A stretch of DNA of 30,651 bases from the NCBI GenBank assembly GCA_046349775.1, contig JAXMBS010000067.1:1-30651 (forward strand), given 5' to 3'. Under the pieces are notes generated by a model. The model saw nothing but the letters and a program-made list of their open reading frames with translations. It was not told the origin of the DNA and did no database searches. Positions 17,958 through 25,691 of this stretch are shown one piece after another (position 1 is the stretch's first letter; each line of letters begins with the position of its first letter). Position numbers and translations under genes: made by a program. This stretch comes from JAEUIG01 sp046349775 (GTDB lineage: Bacteria; Planctomycetota; Planctomycetia; Planctomycetales; Planctomycetaceae).

Positions 17958-20048
17958 GTGCCGCCTGCCTCACGCGGTCTGCACGTTCCGAGGACGCTGA
18001 GCGACGCGGCATGTCGGCCAGTCCTATCTGAACCGCGACGACCGGCGCTGGCCTCGACGCCGCGTCTGGACACAGACGCCGGACTGTTGCGGCCGGACTC
18101 CCGGCGTTGGCCGGCGATTCTGGGAGGGATGGCGACACTGGCGGCCATCGGCTGGTGGACTGTCGCCGCGCCTCAGGGCCATCTTCAGCCGGTTCTGAAC
18201 GGGCGGCAGTTTTCGCCGGTCGAACAACGGCAGGCGGTCGAGACGCTGCGTGCGGCCGGAATTGAAAGCGTCCGCCTCGCACGTCGTCAATTGCTGGTCT
18301 CGGAGGAGTCGCTCGCGGCCGCGGATGCGGCGCTGTCCAAAGTCTCCGAGCCTTCAAGTTCCACAACGCAACCGACCGCGCCGATCGGTTCGATCCTCGA
18401 CCAGTTCTCGACGACTCGCCGACAGGAACAGGCGACGGCCGCAGCCCGTGCAACGCAGGTCAGCCGGCTGCTGGAGCAATTGCCGGGCGTGGAGACTGCG
18501 GAACTTGTCTGGGACGAGGAACCTCGCGTCGGACGGCGCCAGCCACCCCGCGTGCGGGCCACGGTCTTTCTCAAGCCCGATCCTGGAGCGGCCATCGGCT
18601 TCGAAACCGTGCACGCGGTTCGCACGGCGGTGGCCGGCAGCCGCGCCCATCTGTCGGCAGCCGACGTCACGGTGATGGACATCTCTCGCAGGCTAGCGTA
18701 CGAGCCCCCCGCCGATGCGGCGGCCTACGCGGCCGAAGCCGGAGTTGCGCAGATCATTGCGGCGTGTCGCCGGCGACTCGACGCGGCACTGGCCGATATT
18801 CCGGGAATCGTCGTCTCCGTAGCGCCACTCGGACCACCTGCCGGTGGCAGCGTCGCAGCAAAAGCCCCCGCGTCAACCGACGCTCGCGGGCTGCTGGCCG
18901 ATCCCTCCGGCCCGAACCGGCGGCGGGAACTCGCATCAGTCCGGGCGTCTGTCGACCAGATGCCGCCAGGCGTTCCGCTGGCCATTAGCGTTGTTGTGCC
19001 GACGACATACGTGCATACCTACGTGGCCCAACACAATCCAAAATCGTCTCAATATCCCGCGCGCCGCGTCGCAGAGGTCTCGCGCGATGTCACGCAGACG
19101 TTGGAAGCGGAGCTTCGCCAGCGGATCGACGCCGCTGTCGGCGAGGTCATCACTGCTCCAGCGGAGTTGACGATTCAGCTCGAGCCGTCGCATTCGCCGC
19201 CACAGTCTGGTGTCGCACCGAGTCCGGCCGTCGCCTGGTCGGTCCGTCCGTTGCTGGGAGAATTATGGAGCATAGGGCGAGCGCGCCCCTGGATCTTTGT
19301 CTCCACTTTTACGGCCGTCGCTGTCGCGATTGGGCTCCGCCAACTCTCTCGCGCCCTGCGAAAACGAACGGGGAGAAAAGTGACAGACAGAACTTCATCC
19401 CCAGCACACGCGCGTCGGGGGAGATCGGCAGCCGAAGTTGACTCCAACGTGCGTGTTGCCAAGGGCGTCGGCGATCGCCTGACGGGAATCGACATTGAAA
19501 CATGGGCCCCGCTGGCGGCGCGTGAGCCGGTACACCTCGTCGCCGGGCTGTTGCCGCATCTGTCGCCGCACGAAGTGGCACATGTCATCGCGCAGCTGGC
19601 GCCGGCCGACCAGCGCCAGGTTCTGCAGCTTGTGCCTCAGGCATCTCTGGAAGATCAGGAATTGCAGGCACTCTGCAAACGTTTGGCCACCCAGGCGGCA
19701 TCATCGCCGCAACCGCCGGCCGTAAGCTCAGGCATCGATGCCCGGCCTCGGCCGCGAACTGACAGGGTTACTTCACGAATGGCCGCCGGATCGGTCATTG
19801 GTTTCGAAGATCTCGCTCAAGCGGACCAACCGACCCTTCGACGGCTGGCAGCGCGGATTCCGCCCGAAACCTGGAAAGCCGCTTTCGTCGCCGCCTCTCC
19901 CGATCTGCAACGGCGTCTGGGAAACCTGGGTGGAGTGGTCGGTCGCGGGACCACCGTGGCGGCTCGTAAGCCGTTGCGACTGCGGGAGATCGAGTCGGCT
20001 CAGCGACTGATCGTCGATGAGTGGCTGACGCTCCGATCGCAGCGTTGA
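17958..20048 (+). CDS. FliF-like MS-ring protein fused to FliG-like middle and C-terminal domains
   Basis: A 696-residue frame that reads as a natural FliF-FliG chimera. N-terminal half: membrane segment ~52-70 (ILGGMATLAAIGWWTVAA); a ring-building motif (VLNGRQFSPVEQRQAVETLRAAGIESVRL); a second one (RVRATVFLKPDPGAAIGFETVHAVRTAVAG, VTVMDISRRLAYE, ~190-245); a third strand-rich region (PLAISVVVPTTYVHTYVAQ); and the second membrane segment ~445-462 (WIFVSTFTAVAVAIGL). After TM2 there is no FliG N-terminal domain. A ~30-residue basic linker leads to a FliG-middle-like domain (~511-560, VHLVAGLLPHLSPHEVAHVIAQLAP) and a FliG-C-like domain (~616-696, FEDLAQADQPTLRRLAARIPPETWKA, then LRLREIESAQRLIVDEWL). 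The start is a GTG at 17958; the first in-frame ATG falls inside TM1. No other flagellar gene is adjacent. Confidence 0.75.
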   Translation: MPPASRGLHVPRTLSDAACRPVLSEPRRPALASTPRLDTDAGLLRPDSRRWPAILGGMATLAAIGWWTVAAPQGHLQPVLNGRQFSPVEQRQAVETLRAAGIESVRLARRQLLVSEESLAAADAALSKVSEPSSSTTQPTAPIGSILDQFSTTRRQEQATAAARATQVSRLLEQLPGVETAELVWDEEPRVGRRQPPRVRATVFLKPDPGAAIGFETVHAVRTAVAGSRAHLSAADVTVMDISRRLAYEPPADAAAYAAEAGVAQIIAACRRRLDAALADIPGIVVSVAPLGPPAGGSVAAKAPASTDARGLLADPSGPNRRRELASVRASVDQMPPGVPLAISVVVPTTYVHTYVAQHNPKSSQYPARRVAEVSRDVTQTLEAELRQRIDAAVGEVITAPAELTIQLEPSHSPPQSGVAPSPAVAWSVRPLLGELWSIGRARPWIFVSTFTAVAVAIGLRQLSRALRKRTGRKVTDRTSSPAHARRGRSAAEVDSNVRVAKGVGDRLTGIDIETWAPLAAREPVHLVAGLLPHLSPHEVAHVIAQLAPADQRQVLQLVPQASLEDQELQALCKRLATQAASSPQPPAVSSGIDARPRPRTDRVTSRMAAGSVIGFEDLAQADQPTLRRLAARIPPETWKAAFVAASPDLQRRLGNLGGVVGRGTTVAARKPLRLREIESAQRLIVDEWLTLRSQR

Positions 20049-20209
20049 TATGCGATTACGCCGACCGCCGCGGACGCCAATTTCGCTACGACCGTTGCAG
20101 TTTCACTCAACGTCGCAATTGGTCTCGTCGATACAACGAGAAGGGTCGCTGCCGCGGGCGGTTGCGCGCCGGCTGCGCAGCGCAGGGGAGTCTCCGTAAA
20201 GAGCACGCG

Positions 20210-20225
20210 TGGCTGCTTGCTCGCT
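20210..20225 (+). promoter_or_regulatory. Possible sigma-54 (-24/-12) promoter before the lipoprotein gene
   Basis: TGGCTGCTTGCTCGCT has GG and GC separated by exactly 10 bp, with TGGC at -24 and T.GCT at -12, as in the TGGCACG-N4-TTGCW consensus. Transcription would start near 20236, 20 bp before the ATG at 20256, leaving room for the strong ribosome binding site at about 20233-20250. Chance matches are common in G+C-rich DNA. Confidence 0.25.
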
Positions 20226-20255
20226 GAAAAACGGGGAAGGGAGTAGGGGGGAAAA

Positions 20256-22004
20256 ATGTCGACTCGATGTCAGTACCGGCATGCGCTGGCTGCGCTGCTG
20301 ATGGTGACGCTGTGCGGCTGCTCCGCGATCGGAATGGGTTACCGAGTCAATCATTCGCGAGATTCGCATCGACGAGAGTCCGACCGACTGACCCAGTTGG
20401 CCGAGATGTATGAGCGCCAGGGGCATCCGTCCGGTGCAATGCGGCTGTACCGTCAGGCGTTGCAGTCGAATCCGCGTTCGCAGATCGCCCGCGATCGACT
20501 GATGGCGCTGTCTTCTCAGTATACCCGACCTTCCCCCGCGCCGGTCGACGTCCCGGAGACGGCGGCGCCCACCCCGACGATCTCCCCGTCGGTAACGACA
20601 TCGGCCGCGCCATTGCTGGCTGGTGTCCATGCCCGACGCCCGAGCGCTGCAGCTCCGCAATTACTGGTGCATGCCGTATCGCCGGAAGTCAAGCCGCCGC
20701 TCGCACCGGAACCCCCCACGGCCGCCGCGGCGGTGCAGCCGCAAATCACCGCCAGACAGTCGGCTTCGTTGCCGAAAGCTGATGCGCCCGAGCCGCACTC
20801 GCTGCCGCCCATTCGAGTGCCGTCGGCAATGCCAATGCGAAGCGTGGCTGAATCAGCGGCAGCGGCAGCCGCCGCAATGGCCGTAGCCGCTGCGCCGTTT
20901 GGCCCGGAGGGTTCGTCAAGGCAACCCGAAGCCCCACCAGTGATCCAACCAAACGACGTTCCGGCCGTGGCCGAATTCTCCCCCTCGGTGAGCCCTGCCG
21001 CCACAACGGAGCCGCAGGAGGCACCGCTGCCACCGCTGGAACTGCCGGCGACCGCAGCCATCACCGCCTTGCCGACACTCGGCACGGAGGCGCCGCTAAC
21101 CGCCTCGACAAATCTGGCCGCCGAACACAGCTGGACGACGAGCCGCCCGGAAGGGATGACACCCGGCGTCATGGACGACGCGGCCGCCCGACTCAACGTA
21201 GAGATTCGTCCGCATGAGGAGTCATCTCCCGTCTCTGAGACGGCCGTGCCGGAACCGGTCGAGTGGGCTCCGACGGATCTGCAGAGAACGTGCCCGGGCG
21301 CCAGCGCCGAACTCCTGTCGGTTGTCCGCGCGCTCTCGTCACCGGACGCGCTGGTGCGCAAGGACGCTTTGGTGGAATTGCTGCAGGATGCCGACCGTGC
21401 AAACTCGGCGTTGGCCATCATCCGCACACTGCTGCAGGATCCTGATGTCGCGGTCCGGGTCCACGCTGCCTGGGTCATCTGCTGCGTCGCCGGACCAGAT
21501 GAGGAATCCATCGACGTCCTGTCGCGAGTCCTCGAATCAGGTGATGCCGGCGCTGCACCATTCGCCGCATATTGTCTCGGTCAACTGGACGGCGATGCCA
21601 CCGTGGCGATTCCGGTCGTGCGCCGCGCGTGCAACAGCGGCTCGGCGGCGGTGCGGCTGTGTGCGGCAGAAGCCCTGTTGAAAATCACACCGGACGACGC
21701 CGAGCCGGTGTCGGTCCTGATCGAAGGGCTGCGCAGCCCCGATGCTGAACTCCGCTGGCTGGCCGCGCTGTCATTGTCTGCGGCGTCCTCGACGTTTCAG
21801 GAATCGGCGATCCTCGCCCTGGTTCCCGCATTGCAGGACGACCATGCTGATGTCTGTTCGTCGGCGGCGCTGGCGCTGGGTGCATATGGATCAAGAGCCC
21901 AACTCGCGGTGCCGGACCTGCAAGCGGCTTTGTCGCATCCTGATGAGGATGTCCGCGATGCCGTGGCCGCCGCGCTCGCCTGCATCGTTGAAGACGGCAA
22001 TTGA
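20256..22004 (+). CDS. Lipoprotein with TPR motif, Pro/Ala-rich linker and HEAT repeats
   Basis: A 582-residue predicted lipoprotein. The signal peptide MSTRCQYRHALAALLMVTLCGC ends in a lipobox (LCGC, Cys 22). One TPR-like unit follows (LTQLAEMYERQGHPSGAMRLYRQALQSNP, about 45-75), then a ~260-residue low-complexity Ala/Pro/Glu-rich linker. From about residue 340 to the end there are six or more HEAT/PBS-type helical repeats (for example DPDVAVRVHAAWVICCVAG, SPDAELRWLAALSLSAASS, HPDEDVRDAVAAALACI). The protein is probably anchored in a membrane and used for protein-protein contacts, like an assembly platform. An A/G-rich ribosome binding site (GGAAGGGAGTAGGGGGG) directly precedes the ATG. It is 207 bp downstream of the FliF-FliG-like gene on the same strand, hinting at a shared function. 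Confidence 0.8.
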   Translation: MSTRCQYRHALAALLMVTLCGCSAIGMGYRVNHSRDSHRRESDRLTQLAEMYERQGHPSGAMRLYRQALQSNPRSQIARDRLMALSSQYTRPSPAPVDVPETAAPTPTISPSVTTSAAPLLAGVHARRPSAAAPQLLVHAVSPEVKPPLAPEPPTAAAAVQPQITARQSASLPKADAPEPHSLPPIRVPSAMPMRSVAESAAAAAAAMAVAAAPFGPEGSSRQPEAPPVIQPNDVPAVAEFSPSVSPAATTEPQEAPLPPLELPATAAITALPTLGTEAPLTASTNLAAEHSWTTSRPEGMTPGVMDDAAARLNVEIRPHEESSPVSETAVPEPVEWAPTDLQRTCPGASAELLSVVRALSSPDALVRKDALVELLQDADRANSALAIIRTLLQDPDVAVRVHAAWVICCVAGPDEESIDVLSRVLESGDAGAAPFAAYCLGQLDGDATVAIPVVRRACNSGSAAVRLCAAEALLKITPDDAEPVSVLIEGLRSPDAELRWLAALSLSAASSTFQESAILALVPALQDDHADVCSSAALALGAYGSRAQLAVPDLQAALSHPDEDVRDAVAAALACIVEDGN

Positions 22005-22350
22005 TTCGTCGCGCAGCACGCTTTGTGCGAATCTCGCCGTGAAATTCTGATTGCTGGCAATCGGGCGTATGGCAACATACGATGTTGTCGTAACGAACCC
22101 GGCATTGTCCGGGAGGGCCAAGTTTTACGCTCCCGCGATCGGACTCGATGAGCAGCCTCGCCAATGGGGGCGTTGTTGTTTCCGAGAAAATCGCTGCGAT
22201 CGCTCGACGGCGGGCGAATTGTGCAACCAGAATTGACCAACCGGAAGCGCAGCAGGTTTGCAGTCGCACTCGGTCTGGTGATTACGGTGATCGCAGTCCG
22301 TAGTGGCGCAACCCCCGCGCCGGACAGACGTTTCAGGAGACCCTGTTGAG
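22005..22350. other. Intergenic region with an imperfect dyad
   Basis: 346 bp with no convincing gene. It contains an inverted repeat with GTCCGGGAG at 22107-22115 answered by CTCCCG...CGGAC at 22130-22144. This could form a bulged hairpin at the end of the lipoprotein transcript, but no T-run follows. The CAGGAGA at 22334-22340 is the ribosome binding site of the next gene. Confidence 0.4.
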
Positions 22351-23394
22351 ATGCTGCTGTTCGTCGTTCGGATGCTGTACATCCTGATCTGCACCGGCGC
22401 TGCGGCCACATATACGCTCAGCGAAGGGACCGGCGCGCCGAAGATCGTCACGGATCATCCCGTGGCCGCCTTCATGGTCATGGTCCTGCTCTGCCTCGCG
22501 GCATTGCTGGGAGACGTGCTGATTCCCCGCAAGCGGGTCGAGATCGCCTCGGCGATTTATATCGGGTTGCTGATCGGCGTGCTGCTGGCGTACCTGTTTA
22601 ACCTCGCGCTGCGTCCGCTGTTTGCGCTCAATGAACTGTTCGGCACAGAAGGCGATGCATTCCAGGGAGGCACGACCCTGCTGACGCTGCTGATCCTGCC
22701 ATATCTGTGCATCAGCTTCCTGCTGCAAACCAAGGACGACTTCCGGTTCGTCATCCCCTACGTCGAGTTCTCGCGGGAGCTCAAAGGGGGCCGGCCGTTA
22801 ATCCTCGACAGCAGCGCCCTGATCGACGGCCGCATCGCCGATGTGATCGATACCAATATGGTCGATGCCCAACTCGTCGTCCCGCAATTCATCCTGCAGG
22901 AGGTACAGGATATCGCCGACAGTCACGACAAAGTTCGCCGCAGCCGCGGCCGACGGGGTCTCGACGTCCTGAAGCGATTGCAGTCCGATCCCCAGGTCGA
23001 CGTGCGCATCCTGGAGTCGGACAGCACTGGCAAGGGAAAGTCGGTCGACCAGCGGCTGATCGAAATCTCCAAGCAGCAGAACGGACGACTGGTCACCAAC
23101 GACCTCAATCTGAACAAACTGGCCGGAGTCCAGGGAGTGCCGGTCATCAACTTGAACGATGTGTCGAATGCGCTTAAGCCGCGGTTCATTCCGGGCGAGC
23201 ATGTGCGCATCCGCATCATCAAGGAAGGGGAGTCGGCAGGTCAGGGGATCGGCTATCTCGACGACGGGACAATGGTCGTCGTGGAACAGGGTAGCCGTGA
23301 CATCGGGCAGGAGGTCGACACCGTCGTCACCAGCGTACTGCAAAACAGCGCTGGCCGGATGCTCTTCTGCCGGATTGCCGTGGAAGCGAAATAA
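22351..23394 (+). CDS. Membrane-anchored PIN-TRAM domain protein (YacL-like)
   Basis: A 347-residue protein of the YacL type. Four membrane segments occupy the first ~125 residues (MLLFVVRMLYILICTGAA; AAFMVMVLLCLAALLGDVLI; IYIGLLIGVLLAYLFNLAL; LLTLLILPYLCISFLL). A cytoplasmic PIN nuclease domain (~150-275) opens with LILDSSALIDGRIADVIDT, which carries the first catalytic Asp, and has QEVQDIADSHDKVRRSRGRRGLD and RLVTNDLNLNKLAGVQGV later. A C-terminal TRAM RNA-binding domain follows (~278-340, PGEHVRIRIIKEGESAGQGIGYLDDG). PIN domains are metal-dependent ribonucleases, and TRAM suggests a structured RNA target. The ATG at 22351 was chosen because of CAGGAGA 10 bp upstream; an ATG at 22303 would add 16 residues. 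It is convergent with the phosphatidylserine decarboxylase gene. Confidence 0.92.
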   Translation: MLLFVVRMLYILICTGAAATYTLSEGTGAPKIVTDHPVAAFMVMVLLCLAALLGDVLIPRKRVEIASAIYIGLLIGVLLAYLFNLALRPLFALNELFGTEGDAFQGGTTLLTLLILPYLCISFLLQTKDDFRFVIPYVEFSRELKGGRPLILDSSALIDGRIADVIDTNMVDAQLVVPQFILQEVQDIADSHDKVRRSRGRRGLDVLKRLQSDPQVDVRILESDSTGKGKSVDQRLIEISKQQNGRLVTNDLNLNKLAGVQGVPVINLNDVSNALKPRFIPGEHVRIRIIKEGESAGQGIGYLDDGTMVVVEQGSRDIGQEVDTVVTSVLQNSAGRMLFCRIAVEAK

Positions 23395-23447
23395 GGCCGG
23401 CGCCGCGCGCGTCTACGTCCGGCAGCGTGCGAGCGACGACGCTTGCA

Positions 23448-24347
23448 CTACTCCTCGTACGTTCCCAGCACGCTGCTGCCGGCCTGAACCGACTGACCAA
23501 CCTGCACGCTGATCCGAAATCCGCGCTGCGGCAGGACCAGTTCGGTCCGCGAACCGAACTTGATCATCCCGAGTTGCTCGCCGATCGCAAGTTCGTCCTC
23601 CGGCTTCAGCCAGCAGACGATCCGCCGCGCGATCAGGCCAGTGATCTGCCGGACGATCATCCGCCGTCGTACGGCGCCCTTCTGCTCCAGATAGATCGCC
23701 AGCTGCTCGTTCTGCTGCGACGACTCGGGGCGGCGCGCGTCGAGGAACCGTCCCCGCCGGTGCTTGAGCCCCAGCACCCGGCAGGCGACCGGGACGCGGT
23801 TGATGTGCACGTTGAAAATCGACAGAAAAATGCTGATCCGCACCGCCGGCTCGCCGAGGAACGGGTCGTCCTGCACCTCCTGGATTGAGTCGACCAGGCC
23901 ATCGGCCGGGGCGACGACGACGCCAGGCTCGTTCGGAATGCGCCGCGCCGGATTACGAAAAAACCAGACGATCAGTCCCCCCAACACCAGCAGCACGGCG
24001 ATGTCGCTGCCAAAGAACACGCGCCACCAGCCGGTGGGATGCTTCGTGAGCACGATGATCACCAGCACCGCCGCCAACCCGAACAGCGAACCTGCGAACA
24101 GCAGCAGTTCGGCCAGTCCCACGCGAGCAAACGGCAGTCGGTCGCGCCATGCAAACGGATCGTCCTTCAGGTCCCACGAGAAGCCCGGGCGGCTCCGGTA
24201 AAACTTCAGATCGCGCGGGTCCAGCACCGGATGCGGACACTGGTTGACGGTCCCCTTCCGCAACCGCTGCATCTCGTCGACATAGCCGCGATGAAACATC
24301 CACAAGTACCACCGGCGGACATAGCCCCACGCCAGTTCGAGGCGCAT
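23448..24347 (-). CDS. psd: Phosphatidylserine decarboxylase proenzyme
   Basis: This enzyme converts phosphatidylserine to phosphatidylethanolamine at the membrane, using a pyruvoyl group made by self-cleavage. The protein has about 299 residues. The N-terminal third contains two membrane segments (LLLFAGSLFGLAAVLVIIVL and IAVLLVLGGLIVWFF). The catalytic domain follows with VVVAPADGLVDSIQEV, ISIFLSIFNVHINRVPV and the cleavage site FGSRTELVLP (Gly265-Ser266), where Ser becomes the pyruvoyl group. The usual LGST is FGSR here, within the range of the small (PSD-A-like) subfamily. I chose the ATG at 24347 because GGAGGGAGC lies just upstream; an ATG at 24428 would add 27 unlikely residues. It follows the ligase/hydrolase genes on the same strand after a 267-bp gap. 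Confidence 0.93.
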   Translation of the reverse strand: MRLELAWGYVRRWYLWMFHRGYVDEMQRLRKGTVNQCPHPVLDPRDLKFYRSRPGFSWDLKDDPFAWRDRLPFARVGLAELLLFAGSLFGLAAVLVIIVLTKHPTGWWRVFFGSDIAVLLVLGGLIVWFFRNPARRIPNEPGVVVAPADGLVDSIQEVQDDPFLGEPAVRISIFLSIFNVHINRVPVACRVLGLKHRRGRFLDARRPESSQQNEQLAIYLEQKGAVRRRMIVRQITGLIARRIVCWLKPEDELAIGEQLGMIKFGSRTELVLPQRGFRISVQVGQSVQAGSSVLGTYEE

Positions 24348-24614
24348 GATGCTCCCTCCTCCCGGCTGGATAGAAGGGAGTGGTCGGTCGGCATCCGCAG
24401 GCAGCTTGTAGCCGGTATCGTTGTGCACTTGAACTCGGCGGAGAATTGGCAGGAACGATTGCGTGCGGAATTGTAGTGCGTCCGCAACCGGGTGGCACGC
24501 CCTTCGCGCGCACCATCATGGGTGCCGTCAACGGAAGAGCCCCTTCGAGCATTCCCCGATCGCGAACGGCTTGGCGATAGGTCAATCACCCGTGACTGGA
24601 GCCGCTCCCCCGTG

Positions 24615-25691
24615 CTACTCCCGATCCGGATCGACCACCAGCACATTCGTCGCCAGATCGCCGATCGTCCGGGCACGGAGATCGTCCGCGATCCAATCTC
24701 CCGTCTGCATCCCCGGCGTCTCATCCCCCGGCAATTTGCCGAGATGACAGACCGGTTCGCCGGGGCTGACGGCCGGCAACGTCGTCATGCCGATCACCAG
24801 GCTGCGAAATGGCGACACGACGACACTCTGCTCCTGGCCTAGCAGGCTCGTGTTGGTCGCCAGCGGCTGACCAGCGCGGACGACTTCGCCGGGACGGACA
24901 TGAAACTGCAAAAAGCCGCCGCGATCGGCCCGGATCCACTTGGTCTTCGTGATAATCGTCTGCTGCGGCGGGCGCACGGGCTGTCCGTCGAGCATGCCGA
25001 GGTGAATCAGCACGTTGCGGATGCCCCGGATCGTCGCCTCGACGATCACCGGCTCGCATTTCCAGACTTCTCCCCCTTCCAGAATGATTGTCGGGCAGCC
25101 AGCGCCGCACGCCGCCCGGCGGAGCGATCCGGGCGGCCCGGCGCCGTCGACGATGTACTCCGCGCCGAATGCTTCCGCCAGCAGTTTGACTCCCGTCTGC
25201 GACAGGTCCCCGCGAACATTCGGGAAATTGGTCCGCCGCATCGCCGCCGTATGCAGGTCGATCCCATAGTCACAGCGGGAGACGATCTCGCTGAAAATCA
25301 CATGCGCCAGACGGCTCGCCTGGCTGCCGCTGGCGGAGCCGGGAAAGCAGCGATTGAGGTCGCGGCCGTCCGGCAGGTACCGCGAATGGCGGTCGAAGCC
25401 GAGAATGTTGACCACCGGCACCAGCACCAGCGTACCGGCCTTGATGTGAAAGGCCGGGTCGCGAATGATCGCGCGCACTGCGCCGGTCCCGTTAATTTCG
25501 TTCCCATGCAGCGCCGCCGTGATGAACAGCGCAGGGCCGGGCTCGCGGCCGCGGCGCACGTACAGCGGAATGGTGATGTTCATTCCGCTGTAGCTCTCGC
25601 TGACCATCAGCTTGATGGGACGATGTTCGCCGGGCGGAATGGTCTGGCCGTCCCATTCCTCAGGCGGTCGGCGTTGGAGCGGCTTGCTCAT
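24615..25691 (-). CDS. Succinylglutamate desuccinylase/aspartoacylase-family zinc hydrolase
   Basis: A 358-residue member of the AstE/AspA (M14-like) family of zinc amidohydrolases that release N-acyl groups or C-terminal amino acids. Zinc ligands are visible as HGNE (His62, Glu65) and DLHT (His147), and the catalytic Glu lies in TIILEGGEVW (Glu205). A further motif is GRDLNRCFPG. After ~240 residues comes a beta-rich C-terminal region (IRADRGGFLQFHVRPGEVVRAGQPL) resembling a biotinyl/lipoyl-like fold, as in many prokaryotic AstE-like proteins. Its start codon overlaps the stop of the RimK-type gene by 4 bp (25688-25691), so the two are translationally coupled. That suggests it hydrolyses the bond made by the ligase or a related conjugate. 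A true arginine catabolism role is unlikely, as no ast genes are nearby. Confidence 0.88.
   Translation of the reverse strand: MSKPLQRRPPEEWDGQTIPPGEHRPIKLMVSESYSGMNITIPLYVRRGREPGPALFITAALHGNEINGTGAVRAIIRDPAFHIKAGTLVLVPVVNILGFDRHSRYLPDGRDLNRCFPGSASGSQASRLAHVIFSEIVSRCDYGIDLHTAAMRRTNFPNVRGDLSQTGVKLLAEAFGAEYIVDGAGPPGSLRRAACGAGCPTIILEGGEVWKCEPVIVEATIRGIRNVLIHLGMLDGQPVRPPQQTIITKTKWIRADRGGFLQFHVRPGEVVRAGQPLATNTSLLGQEQSVVVSPFRSLVIGMTTLPAVSPGEPVCHLGKLPGDETPGMQTGDWIADDLRARTIGDLATNVLVVDPDRE

Noticed and set aside
20516..21511. Minus-strand 331-codon frame opposite the TPR/HEAT lipoprotein
   Set aside because: The Ser/Gly/Ala-rich translation arises from the reverse complement of the Pro/Ala-rich linker; no start signal.
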